Source: Desulfobacula sp. (lineage in GTDB: Bacteria; Desulfobacterota; Desulfobacteria; Desulfobacterales; Desulfobacteraceae). Taken from it: a stretch of 14,692 nucleotides of DNA. The first letter of the stretch is position 1; every line of letters starts with the position of its first letter. The position numbers were made by a program, and so were the translations under genes. The stretch covers positions 1 to 14,692 of the forward strand of contig JAQICW010000152.1 of assembly GCA_027858355.1 (NCBI GenBank). The letters run 5' to 3'. The notes below the pieces were generated by a model that was not told the DNA's origin, made no database searches, and worked only from the letters and a program-made list of their open reading frames with translations. Below, piece after piece: positions 1 to 9,408 of this stretch.

Positions 1-78
1 ATCCCTTTCTCGTTCGACTTGCATGTGTTAAGCACGCCGCCAGCGTTCATTCTGAGCCAGGATCAAACTCTCCAGTTA
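1..78 (-). rRNA. rrs: 16S ribosomal RNA, 5' end only (cut by window edge)
   Basis: The reverse complement contains AGAGTTTGATCCTGGCTCAG, the universal bacterial site at 16S positions 8-27, followed by the conserved ACGCTGGCGGCGTGCTTAAC and ACATGCAAGTCGAACG. Counting back from the first A of that site (base 71) puts 16S position 1 near base 78. The rest of the gene lies beyond the left edge. The stretch after ACGAG resembles Desulfobacterota 16S sequences, but 78 bases are too few for firm placement. A promoter and boxA leader lie directly upstream. Confidence 0.97.
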
Positions 79-145
79 TAATCCTATACTACTAAACTCT
101 TTAAAGTCTTGTTTTAGACTTAGCTTAAAATTTCTCACTGACCAA

Positions 146-158
146 TTTTCAAAGATCA
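146..158 (-). promoter_or_regulatory. boxA-like antitermination element in the rRNA leader
   Basis: The minus strand reads TGATCTTTGAAAA, followed by TTGGTCAGTGAG. This resembles the boxA region of proteobacterial rRNA leaders (TGCTCTTTAACAATT in E. coli), where Nus factors bind nascent RNA. It lies about 70 bases before the 16S start, the expected place. Just upstream, bases 172-177 and 185-190 form a 6-bp inverted repeat (GATCAC/GTGATC) with a 7-base loop, a possible boxB-like leader hairpin. Identification is by similarity and position only. Confidence 0.6.
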
Positions 159-204
159 AACCTACATTTTTGATCACGCTTTATGTGATCGACAAAACTT
201 GGAC

Positions 205-233
205 AATATACATGCAGCGTTTTTTTTTGTCAA
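205..233 (-). promoter_or_regulatory. Strong sigma70-type promoter of the rRNA operon
   Basis: On the minus strand a perfect -35 box TTGACA (233-228) is followed by a 17-base spacer that begins with an A-tract and then by TATATT (210-205). The expected transcription start is near base 198, giving a leader of about 120 bases before 16S. The -35 box starts only 14 bases after the tyrS stop codon, and no hairpin terminator fits between them, so tyrS transcripts may run into the rRNA leader. Confidence 0.8.
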
Positions 234-246
234 TTATTTTTTAAGT

Positions 247-1533
247 CTAATTCAAAATAATTTTATGATATTTTTTCTTGCCGGCTCTTAGCAAAATTTC
301 ATTTTTTTCAATATCATCTGCTGTAATAACATGATCCAGTGAGACTGCCCTATTACCATTAATATAAGCCCCTCCTTGTTGGACAAGCCTTCTGGCATCT
401 GATTTGGATTTACACAAGCCTGCACCCATGAATAAGTCAATTATGGAAATCTTCCCTAGAACATCATCTTTATTATAAGATGAAGCTGGCACGGATTTCT
501 CATTTGTAACCAAATGACTACCTCTTGGAATACTGCTGGAGGTTAAAAGATCCCTGGGTATATCTATATTCCCAAACATGGATACTGATGCTTTCAAGGC
601 TTTGATCGCCTCATCTTCTCCATGACAAATTCTGGTGGCTTCATAGGCTAAAATTGCTTTGGCTTTATTCAGATCAGCTCCTTTAATATGGCTTACCTGA
701 TCAATTTCTTCCATTGGCAAAAAGGTAAACAAAGCAAGGAATCTTACAACATCTGCATCATCAGCATTTACCCAGAACTGGTAATATTCATAGGGAGAGA
801 ATCTTTGGGCATCAAGCCATACTGCACCTTTATGCGTTTTCCCCATTTTTATACCGCTTGCAGTGGTAATTAAAGGAAAGGTAATTCCAAAGGCTTGTTT
901 TCCTAATGTTCTACGAGTCAAATCAATTCCGGCAACAATATTGCCCCATTGATCAGATCCGCCCATCTGCAAAAAACAATCATATGATTTGGCAAGCTGC
1001 ATAAAATCATAGGCCTGAAGCAGCATGTAATTAAATTCAATAAAGGTAAGCCCGTCTTCAGATTCCATACGAGCTTTATAGCTTTCTGCCTTTACCATTC
1101 GGTTGACGCTGAAATGCCTGCCAATATCTCGTAAAAATGGAATATATTCAAGTTTTGTCAACCAGGAAGCATTATCCAGCAACAATGCTTTATCCTCGGA
1201 AAAATCAAGAAACCGGGATAATTGAAGCCAAAGACCCTTTTTATTTTCATCAATCTCTTCCTGGGTAATAATTTTACGAAGTTCAGTTTTTCCGGAAGGG
1301 TCACCGATTAAACCTGTCCCACCGCCAACCAATGCGATGGGTCTGTGCCCATGTCTTTGCATATGAGCCAAGGCCATTATACAAACAAGACTTCCAACAT
1401 GAAGACTTGCTGCCGTCGGGTCAAATCCAATATAGCAGGTTGCTCTGTTATTGGCTAAATAATCTTCTAATCCTTCCGTATGGGTAAGGTCTTCAACAAA
1501 TCCACGTTCTTTTAGTACCGATAAGACACTCAT
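247..1533 (-). CDS. tyrS: Tyrosyl-tRNA synthetase (TyrRS)
   Basis: This cytosolic class I aminoacyl-tRNA synthetase charges tRNA-Tyr with tyrosine using ATP. The 428-residue protein is the usual length. The Rossmann catalytic core has the HIGH-type signature as HVGS (residues 45-48, after YIGFDPTAASL) and the KMSKS-type loop as KMGKT near residues 229-233, the bacterial TyrRS variant. The tRNA-recognition part ends in an S4 RNA-binding domain (about 360-428, with SDARRLVQQGGAYING). The ATG start matches family N-termini; a GGG is 11 bases upstream, slightly far. It begins 15 bases after the rny stop, so the two are probably cotranscribed. It ends in UAG, with an in-frame UAA two codons later as a backup stop. 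No terminator separates it from the rRNA promoter. Confidence 0.97.
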   Translation of the reverse strand: MSVLSVLKERGFVEDLTHTEGLEDYLANNRATCYIGFDPTAASLHVGSLVCIMALAHMQRHGHRPIALVGGGTGLIGDPSGKTELRKIITQEEIDENKKGLWLQLSRFLDFSEDKALLLDNASWLTKLEYIPFLRDIGRHFSVNRMVKAESYKARMESEDGLTFIEFNYMLLQAYDFMQLAKSYDCFLQMGGSDQWGNIVAGIDLTRRTLGKQAFGITFPLITTASGIKMGKTHKGAVWLDAQRFSPYEYYQFWVNADDADVVRFLALFTFLPMEEIDQVSHIKGADLNKAKAILAYEATRICHGEDEAIKALKASVSMFGNIDIPRDLLTSSSIPRGSHLVTNEKSVPASSYNKDDVLGKISIIDLFMGAGLCKSKSDARRLVQQGGAYINGNRAVSLDHVITADDIEKNEILLRAGKKKYHKIILN

Positions 1534-1548
1534 GCGTTTTTTTGCCCT

Positions 1549-3114
1549 TTATTTCTTAGTATACTCTACTGCTCTTGTTTCTCTAATCACAACAACCTTA
1601 ACTTGACCCGGGAATGTTAGATTTTCTTCTATTTGGCGGGCAATATCGCGGGAAAGAAGCACTGCACTTTCATCACTAATCTTTTCACTCTCCGTAATGA
1701 CCCGTATTTCACGACCTGCCTGGATCGCATATGTATTGATAACCCCGTTAAAGGCGTTAGCAATATTCTCAAGGTCTTCCAGCCGTTTGACATAATTCTC
1801 CAGACTTTCTTTTCTAGCCCCTGGTCTTGCACCGGACAAGGCATCAGCTGCCTGAACAATGTAATCATACACTGATTGAGGCATCTGATCTTCATGATGG
1901 GCTCCAATGGCATTGACCACACGCTCGCTTTCACCATATTTTTTAGCAAGGTTTGCACCGATGATGGCATGGGCACCATCCACTTCATGGTCAACGGCTT
2001 TTCCAATATCATGTAACAATCCCATACGTTTGGACAATTTAATATCCAACCCCAGCTCGGCTGCAATGGCGCCTGACAAAAAAGCAACTTCAATAGAGTG
2101 CTGTAATACATTCTGGGCATAACTGGTTCTAAACTTGAGCTTGCCTATAACTTTGATCAATTCAGGATCAATACCATGGACACCCAAATCAAAAGCTGCC
2201 TGTTCCCCGGCTTCCTTAATAACAAGATCCACTTCTTCCGTTGACCGGGCAACAACATCTTCAATCCTTGCAGGATGAATTCTTCCGTCTGCTATCAATT
2301 TTTCAAGAGCAATCCTGGCAACTTCTCTTCGAACCGGGTTAAACCCTGATAATATAACCGCTTCAGGTGTATCATCAATAATCAGGTCAATCCCTGTAGC
2401 CGCCTCAAGTGCCCTTATATTTCTTCCTTCACGGCCAATAATTCTGCCTTTCATTTCATCTCCTGGAAGATGAACAACTGAAACAGTTCGCTCTGCCACA
2501 TAATCCCCGGCATACCGTTGAATGGCAGTTGAGATGATCTTTTTGGCTTCTTTATCTGCATTCTCTCTTGCTTCACTGGTAATCTTTTTAATCAGTTTGG
2601 CACCTTCGTGCCTGGCCTCTTCTTCCATGGCCTTAAGCAAAAGATCCTTTGCCTCTTCAAGGGTAAGCCCTGATACTTTTTCAAGTTCTTTCTTGGTCTG
2701 TTCTAACAACGCTTTATAGTGGCTCTCTGTTTTAGTAACTGATGCAAGTTTTTCCTCAAGTGCAATTTCATTTTTTTGAAAACTTAATTCCCGTTTTGAT
2801 AATAGTTCTTCCTGTTTATCAAGCTTCTCAATCTTTTTGGAAAGTCTGCGCTCTTCTTTTTTTAATTCAGCACGGGTTTCCTCCGTTTCCGAATCAAAAT
2901 CACTCTTCATTTCCAAAAGCCTGGACTTAGCTTCCAATTTGGCTTCTTTTAACAGGGTTCCCGCTTTTCTTTTGGCCTCTTCAATTATATGTTTTTGCTC
3001 TTCTTAAATATTAAGGCTCTCCTGAATTGTTTTTTTTCTAAAAATCAAGAAGGCAACGACTCCCAACCCCAACAAAACCACAGCAATAGATGAGAGTACA
3101 ACCGTATATTCCAT
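1549..3114 (-). pseudogene. rny: Ribonuclease Y, full-length frame interrupted by one in-frame UAA at codon 37
   Basis: RNase Y is a membrane-anchored endoribonuclease that starts mRNA decay. From the ATG at 3114, preceded by AGGAG, the frame gives 521 positions, the normal family length. It has an N-terminal transmembrane helix (about residues 5-25, ending in RKK), a long charged coiled coil (about 40-190), a KH domain with [10 protein letters not shown] (223-232) and an HD domain with LLHDIGKA (HD at 368-369) and later GAHHED. The frame is broken once, by UAA at 3006-3004 after SLNI, and resumes at once with [11 protein letters not shown], typical RNase Y coiled coil. An intact frame continues from there to 1549; the first plausible alternative start is TTG at 2937 with a weak ribosome site, giving 462 residues without the anchor. 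The stop may be a sequencing error, a recent mutation or a readthrough site. The family call is certain; functional status is not. Confidence 0.9.
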
Positions 3115-3170
3115 TAAAAAATTCTCCTAAATTATATTAACCTCAACACAAAATGTTGTAATTGTCTAAT

Positions 3171-3179
3171 TTTATAACA
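3171..3179 (-). promoter_or_regulatory. Possible extended -10 promoter for rny
   Basis: In the very AT-rich gap between 6S RNA and rny, the minus strand has TGTTATAAA: an extended -10 TG motif (3179-3178) before TATAAA (3176-3171). No good -35 lies 17 bases upstream. Transcription would begin near 3164, leaving a leader of about 50 bases. A second TATAAT (3136-3131) is too close to the ribosome site to be useful. The rest of 3115-3284 holds only AT-rich palindromes, such as 3197-3210, and no gene that I can see. Confidence 0.3.
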
Positions 3180-3284
3180 TATTTTTATAAAGGTCTATTT
3201 TTATAAAAATTATGATTGTAAAAATATGAAATGGGATGAAATGTTGGGAAGGATAGAATTAAATGACTTGTTAATTGTTACAAT

Positions 3285-3470
3285 TACCCCCACAAACTGC
3301 CGTGTTGCTTGTTAAGACTTTGAACCAGTGGTTCAAAAGGTGGGTGTCCAATTATACCTTTAGGCTTTTCCTTACCTTCGAGGAACTTAGCACACCAGTA
3401 AAAGTGTGGACTCCCTTTTTACTATGCGTTAGGACAAAGACTGTCTCACAATCACGCACATTGCAGGGGT
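3285..3470 (-). ncRNA. ssrS: 6S RNA, regulator of RNA polymerase
   Basis: 6S RNA mimics an open promoter and binds housekeeping-sigma RNA polymerase in stationary phase. The 3' half reads CACCTTTTGAACCACTGG then TTCAAAGTCTTAACAAG, closely paralleling E. coli 6S (ACCTTGAACCAAGGGTTCAAGGGTTACAGC); GCCTAAAGG upstream parallels GCCTTAAAA. The central-bulge hairpin is a 9-bp inverted repeat (3337-3329 with 3327-3319). The ends, ACCCC at 3470-3466 and GGGGT at 3290-3286, pair as the closing stem. The length of about 186 nt is typical. The gene follows zapA directly, the same order as in E. coli and many proteobacteria. Exact ends are inferred from pairing. Confidence 0.88.
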
Positions 3471-3475
3471 AAAAA

Positions 3476-3484
3476 TTTATAACA
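3476..3484 (-). promoter_or_regulatory. Extended -10 promoter of 6S RNA, overlapping the zapA stop
   Basis: The minus strand reads TGTTATAAAT, with TG at 3484-3483 and TATAAA at 3481-3476, ending five bases before the inferred 6S 5' end at 3470. This is the right distance for a start site there. The zapA stop codon (3479-3477) is inside the -10 box. A TTGAAT (3508-3503) is 21 bases upstream, too far to be a standard -35, so the extended -10 would carry the promoter. Assigned from sequence only. Confidence 0.5.
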
Positions 3485-3794
3485 ATGGATATTCCTTTGG
3501 CCATTCAATTCCTTTATCAATTTTTTTTATCAAGAATGAAATTTTTTTATCCATCTCTTTTTCAAGCTCAGTGTGTTGCACCTTAAGTTCATGAAAATCC
3601 TTAGACAAATTCATGGCTGCTAACAACAATATTGCAATTTTATTTTTCCCTAAGGTTTTATTTTGAAACGCTCCTTCAGCTTCTTTTATATATTTTTTTA
3701 AATACAGTGCAACCCGTTCCGGATTTTCAACCTGATTATCAGGTTTAAATCTAAACTCTTCTCCAAAAAGATCAATTACAACAATTTCATCCAA
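3477..3794 (-). CDS. zapA: Cell division protein ZapA
   Basis: ZapA binds and cross-links FtsZ filaments at the division ring. The 105-residue protein starts VIDLFGEEFRFK and continues to an N-terminal globular domain with a VALYLKKYI segment, then ILLLAAMNLSKDFHEL and a C-terminal coiled coil (about 60-100), the ZapA family plan and size. The start is TTG at 3794: no ATG fits in frame upstream, and AAAGGAA lies about five bases before it. A 28-base gap separates it from the zapB-like gene upstream, and 6S RNA starts right after its stop, a gene order seen widely in proteobacteria that supports both calls. Confidence 0.88.
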   Translation of the reverse strand: MDEIVVIDLFGEEFRFKPDNQVENPERVALYLKKYIKEAEGAFQNKTLGKNKIAILLLAAMNLSKDFHELKVQHTELEKEMDKKISFLIKKIDKGIEWPKEYPLL

Positions 3795-3822
3795 TGAAAT
3801 TCCTTTTCCGACATAATTTCGG

Positions 3823-4095
3823 TCATAGGTTTGATGAATACTCTCCTGGTGCGCTATTTGAAAAATAATTCAGTTTTTTCAAAAGCCCGTCAATTTTAGA
3901 TTGAATCAATTCATCTTGTTCTGAAAATTGTTTTTCAGTTTCATTTTTTGTATCAAGTTCTGATTCAAGGCCCCTGATTTTTAACACCAACTCCTTATTT
4001 TCCTGCGGGAGTTCATGGCAAAATTCAATCATAAAATCAATTTTATCATTGATATCATCAAACTTTTGTTTAATACGTTCGTTACCCATTTCCAT
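3823..4095 (-). CDS. zapB: ZapB-like coiled-coil cell division protein
   Basis: This 90-residue protein is almost wholly helical and charged, with heptad-like leucine, isoleucine and phenylalanine spacing from about residue 8 to 76 (for example FDDINDKIDFMIEF and LVLKIRGLESELD) and no membrane segment. Size, composition and position directly before zapA match ZapB (DUF904-type) proteins, which bind ZapA and stabilise the FtsZ ring. Small coiled coils are hard to assign by eye, so the name leans on context. Two in-frame ATGs (4095 and 4089) are possible; GAG is nine bases before the second. It ends in UGA. A good promoter lies just upstream. Confidence 0.68.
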   Translation of the reverse strand: MEMGNERIKQKFDDINDKIDFMIEFCHELPQENKELVLKIRGLESELDTKNETEKQFSEQDELIQSKIDGLLKKLNYFSNSAPGEYSSNL

Positions 4096-4120
4096 AATCT
4101 CACAAAGCTTATTGGTGTTC

Positions 4121-4150
4121 AGTATAATTCAAAATATTTCATAAAGTCAA
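4121..4150 (-). promoter_or_regulatory. Sigma70-type promoter for zapB-zapA and possibly downstream genes
   Basis: TTGACT (4150-4145) is followed by an 18-base spacer and TATACT (4126-4121) on the minus strand. Both boxes match consensus at five of six positions. It sits between the glmU stop and the zapB start, giving a leader of about 20 bases, and could also feed 6S RNA, rny and tyrS because no terminator is visible before them. Confidence 0.68.
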
Positions 4151-4156
4151 GGCAAT

Positions 4157-4906
4157 TCATTTGCCACGCTGTTGGATCAGATATTCAGCTTTTTCAAGCT
4201 CTTCAAGCGTATTCACACCAATAACCTGCCCGGGATCATCCATAGTGATAACCACTATTTTTTCATATCTTTTTTGTGCTATCTCGATAACATCTGTCAA
4301 ATAATACTCTTTCTGGCTATTATCAGGTTTTAATTCAGCAATAACAGATATGAGAAGTTTTTTATCAAAACAATAAATCCCAGTGTTTATTTTTTTAATT
4401 TTCTTTTCTGTTTCACTGGCATCTGCCTCTTCTTTAATGCAAACCATATTGTTTAGTTCATCTTGTACAATACGTCCATAGCCTGTGGGATCATCTAAAT
4501 CTATTGCAAGAACAGATAATTTAATTTGTTTTTTTTTATGCTCCTCCACCATGTTTTTTAATGTGCTCTCCTGGATCAAAGGCACATCTCCGCATAATAC
4601 CACAACATCTTTAATGCTGGATTTCAAGCCTGGGATGGCAGCCTTAACCGCATCACCTGTTCCCAAAAGCTGTTCTTGCATGGCAAATTTTACTTTAAAA
4701 AACTTTTTGATTTCCCTTTTCACTTCATGCGCCTGGTGACCCACAACAACATGCACATTGTCCCGGGCAATTTTTCTTGCACATTCAATTACATGGACAA
4801 TCATACATTTACCGCCAACCTTGTGAAGCACCTTGGCAATATCTGACTTCATCCGGGTTCCCTTACCAGCCGCAAGAATAACAACACCAACATCATTATA
4901 CTCCAT
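4157..4906 (-). CDS. glmU: Single-domain GlmU-type N-acetylglucosamine-1-phosphate uridylyltransferase
   Basis: The protein belongs to the sugar nucleotidyltransferase fold and matches the N-terminal half of GlmU, which makes UDP-GlcNAc from UTP and GlcNAc-1-phosphate for peptidoglycan and LPS. With the start at 4906 (249 residues) it has LAAGKGTRM (11-19), QLLGTGDA (about 79-86), CGDVPL (106-111), DPTGYGRI, INTGIY and a YYLTDV segment, in GlmU order. E. coli GlmU has about 456 residues; the left-handed beta-helix acetyltransferase half is absent, and a promoter follows the stop, so this looks like a natural short form. Of two in-frame ATGs (4912 and 4906), the second is better: GGGG is six bases before it but touches the first. 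The fold is certain; the exact sugar is inferred. No strong promoter of its own was found. Confidence 0.82.
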   Translation of the reverse strand: MEYNDVGVVILAAGKGTRMKSDIAKVLHKVGGKCMIVHVIECARKIARDNVHVVVGHQAHEVKREIKKFFKVKFAMQEQLLGTGDAVKAAIPGLKSSIKDVVVLCGDVPLIQESTLKNMVEEHKKKQIKLSVLAIDLDDPTGYGRIVQDELNNMVCIKEEADASETEKKIKKINTGIYCFDKKLLISVIAELKPDNSQKEYYLTDVIEIAQKRYEKIVVITMDDPGQVIGVNTLEELEKAEYLIQQRGK

Positions 4907-4960
4907 CGTCATCCCCTTTAGTGCATACAGTTTTCAAAAATATATTTGGATCTGCCAAGC

Positions 4961-5001
4961 AAAAAGGGAATGCTTCAAACCCACTAAAGCACCCCCTTTT
5001 T
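4961..5001 (-). terminator. Rho-independent terminator of the atp operon
   Basis: On the minus strand AAAAAGGGGGTGCTT (5001-4987), an 11-base loop and AAGCATTCCCTTTTT (4975-4961) form a 15-bp stem with two G-U pairs, ending in a T run. It lies 62 bases after the atpC stop. The flanking A and T runs make it nearly symmetrical, so it could also stop plus-strand transcription. Confidence 0.85.
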
Positions 5002-5062
5002 TATTTAACACTCTGATTCTTCTATTATAATTTTGATAAGCTCAAGCCAAATTTATCTCTGT

Positions 5063-5461
5063 CTATTTGATCTTAAGCCTATGTACTGCACGTCTCAAAG
5101 CAGCTTCAGCTCTCACAAGATCGGTATCATCAGTCTTTGCTGCAAGACGCTGTTCAGCCCGTTCTTTAGCCTTTGTTGCTCTTTCAACATCAATATCCCG
5201 TCTACGCTCGGCTGACTCAGCCAGGATGGTCACCTTGTCCGGCAAAACCTCTGCAAATCCACCGTTTATAAAAAGATATCTTTCCTTCCCTTTGACATCT
5301 TTATACCGAAGCGTTCCAATCTTTAAAGATGTAAGGAATGTGGTATGCCCTTTGAGTACACCAAATTCACCATCTGAACCCGTAGCAATCACAATTTCAA
5401 CTTCTTCACTGACAATTGCTTTCTGTGGCGTAACCACTTCAAGAAATAATTTCTCAGCCAT
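5063..5461 (-). CDS. atpC: ATP synthase F1 epsilon subunit
   Basis: Epsilon is part of the central rotor stalk and can inhibit ATP hydrolysis. The 132 residues show the usual two parts: an N-terminal beta-sandwich (about 1-85, with VVTPQKAIVSEEVE, DGEFGVLKGHTTFL and LFINGGFAEV) and a C-terminal helical hairpin (about 88-132, rich in Arg, Ala and Glu). The ATG is preceded by GGAGGG. It starts 17 bases after atpD, is the last gene of the operon, and ends in UAG ahead of the terminator. Confidence 0.97.
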   Translation of the reverse strand: MAEKLFLEVVTPQKAIVSEEVEIVIATGSDGEFGVLKGHTTFLTSLKIGTLRYKDVKGKERYLFINGGFAEVLPDKVTILAESAERRRDIDVERATKAKERAEQRLAAKTDDTDLVRAEAALRRAVHRLKIK

Positions 5462-5478
5462 GATATCCCTCCAGATAC

Positions 5479-6894
<1,416 letters not shown>

Positions 6895-6930
6895 CTATAA
6901 AGCTGTTTTTATATTAACTATCTTAACAAT

Positions 6931-7833
6931 CTATCCCTTAAGGGCTTCTGCTCCACCAACAATATCCATAAGATCAGCCGTAATGCCGGCTTGCCTTGTT
7001 TTATTGTATATTGTCTGAAGTTCTTCAATGATATCTCCACATGCCTTGGTTGCATTTTCCATGGAACTCATTCGAGCGGCATGTTCACTGGTTGACGTCT
7101 GGAGCAGTGCATCATATATCTGAATAAAAATATTCTTTGGCAGCATTTCACCAAGCAATGCATCAGAAGAAGGTTCGCAGATATGTTCCGGTAAAAACTG
7201 GCCATCTTTGTCCTTTTCTTTTTCTGCTGATCCCTCGGACACACCTTCCAGAGAAGGAATGGGAAGGATCTGTTTTATTGTTGGAATATGTTTTGCCATA
7301 TTAATGAACTCAGAATAAACCAGATATACTTCATCAACAGTTCCTGCAAGGAAATTGTCTATCAATTTCTGTCCTGAAGAAGATGCCACACTGAACTCAA
7401 CATTTCCACCCACAACACCAATGAATTCATTTTCAATGGGCTGGGGTTGTTTTTTAGCCCAGTCTCTTCCTTTTTTACCAAAACAGATAAAGGAAACATC
7501 TTTGCCTTCAAGTTCTGATTTTATTAATTTATCAGCTTTTGTAATTAAATTTGTATTGAAACCGCCACAAAGCCCCCTGTCAGATGTACAGAGGATGAGC
7601 GCCACTTTTTTTACCTCATCACGGGGAACAAGCAATGGACTTGCATCCTCGCCGGATTTACCGGCAATGCTTCCCAAAACGTCAGCAAATTTGCTGGCAT
7701 AGGGTTTAAATGCCTCCATACTGTTTTGAGCACCGCGTAATCTTGAAGTGGCAACCATTTTCATGGCAGAGGTAATCTGTCTAGTCTTTTTTACACTGAC
7801 TATTTTTGATTGTACTTCTTTTAAAGTTGCCAT
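6931..7833 (-). CDS. atpG: ATP synthase F1 gamma subunit
   Basis: Gamma is the rotating central shaft. The 300 residues begin with the conserved coiled-coil helix (KIVSVKKTRQITSAMKMVA, about 10-30) and contain TSDRGLCGGFN (83-93). The protein ends in the C-terminal helix with the conserved pattern SEHAARMSSMENATKA, then LQTIYNKTRQAGIT. It is a little longer than E. coli gamma (287) because of a charged segment near residues 196-215 (SAEKEKDKDG). AGGAT lies a few bases before the ATG. It starts 60 bases after atpA. Confidence 0.98.
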   Translation of the reverse strand: MATLKEVQSKIVSVKKTRQITSAMKMVATSRLRGAQNSMEAFKPYASKFADVLGSIAGKSGEDASPLLVPRDEVKKVALILCTSDRGLCGGFNTNLITKADKLIKSELEGKDVSFICFGKKGRDWAKKQPQPIENEFIGVVGGNVEFSVASSSGQKLIDNFLAGTVDEVYLVYSEFINMAKHIPTIKQILPIPSLEGVSEGSAEKEKDKDGQFLPEHICEPSSDALLGEMLPKNIFIQIYDALLQTSTSEHAARMSSMENATKACGDIIEELQTIYNKTRQAGITADLMDIVGGAEALKG

Positions 7834-7893
7834 ATAATCCTGCCTTTTTTGCCTATAAGTTAGTGAATAATATCACGAAAAAATTCCAAGCAC

Positions 7894-9408
7894 CTATACA
7901 GCATCCTTGAATTCTTCGTCATAGGCTTCAAGGCATTGTTTCAGTTTGCCTTCGATCTCTGCTGTAATCTCTTGTTTTTCAATTAAACCGGAGAATATTT
8001 CAGGGAAGCGATTTTCAACAAATGAATAAAGGCCTTCTTCATATTTTGAAACAGCTTCTTTTGGATACTTATCAATATATCCTTTGGTTCCAGCATATAA
8101 AGCGGTTACCATTTTGTGCATTGGAAGCGGTTTGAACTGAGGTTGTTTTAAAAGCTCAACCAGCCTCTCACCACGGGTCAATTGTTTTTGGGTAGCAACA
8201 TCAAGGTCTGAACCAAATGCAGCAAATGCTTCCAGTTCGCGGAACTGGGCAAGATCCAGACGAAGCGTACCTGCGACCTGTTTCATAGCCTTTACCTGGG
8301 CTGCGCCACCAACTCGTGATACTGATAAGCCAACGTCGATGGCAGGTCTGATACCGGCAAAGAAAAGGTCTTTATCAAGAAAGATCTGACCATCTGTGAT
8401 GGAGATAACGTTTGTCGGGATAAATGCAGACACATCACCTTCCTGGGTTTCAATAATGGGAAGGGCTGTCAAAGAACCTGCACCTTCTGCAATACTTAAT
8501 TTTGCAGATCTTTCAAGCAGACGTGAATGGTTATAAAAGATATCACCAGGGAAAGCTTCTCGTCCTGGAGGACGTCTGAGAAGCAAAGATACCTGGCGAT
8601 AGGCTGCTGCCTGTTTTGAAAGGTCATCATAAATGATCAGGGCATGCTCACCCTTATCCCTGAAATATTCACCCATTGCACATCCGGCAAAGGGAGCAAG
8701 ATACTGCATGGCTGCTGGTTCAGATGCAGATGCAATAACAACAGTTGTGTATTCCATTGCACCATGCTCTTCAAGGGCTGCAACAACCTGGGCAACCGTT
8801 GATTTTTTCTGACCGCAGGCTACATAGACACATTTCATGTCCGTATCTTTTTGAGCAATAATAGCATCAACAGCAACGGCTGTTTTGCCAATCTGACGAT
8901 CGCCAATGATAAGCTCACGCTGGCCTCTTCCAACGGGGGTCATGCCGTCAACGGCTTTTGCACCTGTGTAGCAAGGCTCATGAACAGACATTCTGGCAAT
9001 AACACCCGGGGCAACCAATTCCATATTCATGTAAGTTTTTGCATTGATCGGGCCTTTACCATCAACGGGCTCTCCCGTTGTGGTCACAACTCGTCCCAGA
9101 AGTTCTTCACCAACTGGAACTGATGCAATACGGTCGGTTCGTTTTACAACATCACCTTCTTTGATGACCTTGTCATCACCAAGGATAGCGACACCAACGT
9201 TATCGGCTTCAAGGTTCAATGCAAGTCCCAGAATTCCGCCGGGGAATTCAACCAGCTCCATGGCTTTAACTTTTTCCAGACCATATACGCGGGCAATACC
9301 GTCACCCGCTGAAAGAACTACACCTGTTTCACTCAGGTCGACCTCTGTATCAAAACCTTTGATCTGGTCTTTTATTATCTGGCTTATTTCTTCTGCTTTA
9401 ATTTCCAT
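7894..9408 (-). CDS. atpA: ATP synthase F1 alpha subunit
   Basis: Alpha carries the non-catalytic nucleotide sites and supplies the arginine finger to beta. The 504 residues are the usual length. The N-terminal barrel (about 25-95) is followed by the nucleotide-binding domain with P-loop GDRQIGKT (169-176), [11 protein letters not shown] as Walker B, and the signature [17 protein letters not shown], whose SR holds the arginine finger near residue 363. The C-terminal helical domain follows. The P-loop has Ile where many alpha subunits have Thr (GDRQTGKT). The start overlaps the atpH stop as TAATG, so the two are translationally coupled; GGTGAG serves as ribosome site. Confidence 0.99.
   Translation of the reverse strand: MEIKAEEISQIIKDQIKGFDTEVDLSETGVVLSAGDGIARVYGLEKVKAMELVEFPGGILGLALNLEADNVGVAILGDDKVIKEGDVVKRTDRIASVPVGEELLGRVVTTTGEPVDGKGPINAKTYMNMELVAPGVIARMSVHEPCYTGAKAVDGMTPVGRGQRELIIGDRQIGKTAVAVDAIIAQKDTDMKCVYVACGQKKSTVAQVVAALEEHGAMEYTTVVIASASEPAAMQYLAPFAGCAMGEYFRDKGEHALIIYDDLSKQAAAYRQVSLLLRRPPGREAFPGDIFYNHSRLLERSAKLSIAEGAGSLTALPIIETQEGDVSAFIPTNVISITDGQIFLDKDLFFAGIRPAIDVGLSVSRVGGAAQVKAMKQVAGTLRLDLAQFRELEAFAAFGSDLDVATQKQLTRGERLVELLKQPQFKPLPMHKMVTALYAGTKGYIDKYPKEAVSKYEEGLYSFVENRFPEIFSGLIEKQEITAEIEGKLKQCLEAYDEEFKDAV

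Noticed and set aside
3275..3472. A 65-codon plus-strand open frame in the gap between zapA and rny
   Set aside because: It is antisense to the 6S RNA and its boundaries follow that gene; nothing suggests translation.
5024..5050. A glmU promoter with TATAAT at 5029-5024
   Set aside because: The best -35 (TTGGCT) is only 15 bases away, and the atp terminator lies between it and glmU, so such transcripts would mostly end early.
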